Positions 53,433 through 53,934 of a stretch of DNA of 53,934 nt are shown here, piece after piece (position 1 is the first letter of the stretch; each line of letters begins with the position of its first letter). This DNA is from an uncultured beta proteobacterium (GTDB lineage: Bacteria > Pseudomonadota > Gammaproteobacteria > Burkholderiales > Rhodocyclaceae). The DNA lies in assembly GCA_903886975.1 (NCBI GenBank), contig CAISOB010000081.1, positions 1 through 53,934 of the forward strand, read 5' to 3'. A model generated the notes under the pieces. That model did not search any database, was not told the origin of the DNA, and saw nothing but the letters and a program-made list of their open reading frames with translations. The translations under genes were made by a program, and so were the position numbers.

Positions 53433-53725
53433 TGGCAAAGAATAGGGGCGTCCGCATTTCATCGTTAATTTCCGTTGCGCAGCGCGGTATTGTTATGGCA
53501 TAAATACATCGTTCTTGACTGTCGTCCGAGTTCGGCCAGCAGCTGCCGGTCGCCGTCTCCACGAAGCTGTCATTCAGAAGACTGCTCCACTCAGGTAGCT
53601 GCCGTTCCCGGTGCCGGCACCGTCGTCTCTTGGCCGGCCCGAGAGAATGTTGATGGCCGGCGTCATATCCGTCCGCAACAAGTAGGTTAGCGGTCGTGGC
53701 TGACGAAAGAATCACGAATGGCTGC
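53433..53725. other. Noncoding stretch after the MATE gene
   Basis: This 293-bp gap between the exporter and the TctB remnant shows no credible gene on either strand. Open frames crossing it have no recognisable protein features. It may be decayed sequence from the neighbouring truncated gene or a former insertion. Confidence 0.4.
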
Positions 53726-53934
53726 TCAGCACGACGATACCCAGCAGCCGGGTATCGTGTACGGATTGATATGTTGTTCTTCAAGCCTGTCCCTGCGCAC
53801 GGACGCGATCAGGATGGCACCGCCCAGCACCATCCAGCCGACACCGCCTTCGAGGTCCGACCGGGCGACGCGATGCTGTTCGTCGCCCTGCGGAGCGGCG
53901 GCAGGAGGAGAGTCGGTTGAGCTGATTTGTGTCA
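53726..53934 (-). pseudogene. Truncated and frameshifted TctB-family gene, cut by the window edge
   Basis: On the minus strand a frame enters from the right edge (first full codon at 53932) and encodes RSDLEGGVGWMVLGGAI-LIASVRRDRLEEQHINPYTIPG, the conserved N-terminal part of TctB-type subunits of tripartite tricarboxylate transporters. Directly after IPG the frame turns to CWVSSC and stops (TGA 53728-53726). Another frame then continues as LLGIVVLSSHS before a stop, matching the expected GLLG continuation. A small deletion, probably of the usual LVPG segment, and loss of the second half explain this. The N-terminus lies outside the window. Confidence 0.6.

Noticed and set aside
53734..53758. 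ACGATACCC-N7-GGGTATCGT as a terminator for the MATE gene
   Set aside because: It is 300 bp past the stop, has no T-run, and lies inside the TctB remnant, where it is best explained by the deletion junction.

Overview
The window looks like chromosomal DNA of a GC-rich betaproteobacterium, probably of the Rhodocyclales / Accumulibacter type. This is inferred from gene content and order (kdsD-kdsC-lptC-lptA; mlaFED-vacJ-mlaC-mlaB-yadGH-bolA-murA-hisGD; hisBHAFIE-hinT-tatABC-degS) and from high GC with strong third-position bias. No rRNA, tRNA, CRISPR array, transposase or phage gene was seen.

Left part (1-5173): the 3' end of a TorF-type porin gene, a four-gene KDO/LPS-transport operon on the minus strand (kdsD, kdsC, lptC, lptA) that stops after lptA, and a Kef-type potassium/proton antiporter. 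Middle-left (5211-23144): a compact MSHA-like type IV pilus or pseudopilus locus. It has a candidate major pilin, a multi-TM histidine kinase, a class III adenylate cyclase, two minor pilin-like genes, MshK/J/I-like inner-membrane assembly proteins, platform protein, assembly ATPase, TPR protein, secretin, an ExeA/MshM-like ATPase with a C-terminal SPOR-like domain, and an NtrC-family response regulator. The pilin gene has a well-formed sigma-54 promoter candidate preceded by overlapping dyads built from GTGTC half-sites. The kinase and regulator at the two ends of the locus therefore make a plausible PilS/PilR-like pair.

Middle (23288-32933): the Mla phospholipid-trafficking operon (mlaF, E, D, A, C, B), an ABC-2 exporter pair, a BolA-like gene, murA, then hisG and hisD. 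The histidine run is then interrupted (33108-38238) by Dps, an orphan Bug-type binding protein, a KimA-like APC transporter, a small membrane protein and an acetyltransferase. hisC is inverted relative to the other his genes. The pathway resumes with hisB, hisH, hisA, hisF, hisI and hisE, then hinT and tatABC.

Right part (44796-53934): a two-gene signalling unit (HDOD-GAF-histidine kinase followed by a receiver-PAS-GGDEF-EAL protein), a DegS-like periplasmic protease, a Nif3-family protein, a fumarylacetoacetate-hydrolase-family enzyme, a MATE exporter and, at the edge, the frameshifted remnant of a TctB-family gene.

The recurring theme is the cell envelope: LPS, phospholipid asymmetry, peptidoglycan precursor synthesis, protein export, pili and surface-linked second messengers (cAMP and c-di-GMP). 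The most rewarding part is the pilus locus with its sigma-54/GTGTC control region and the neighbouring adenylate cyclase, which has its own promoter with a symmetric operator-like element.
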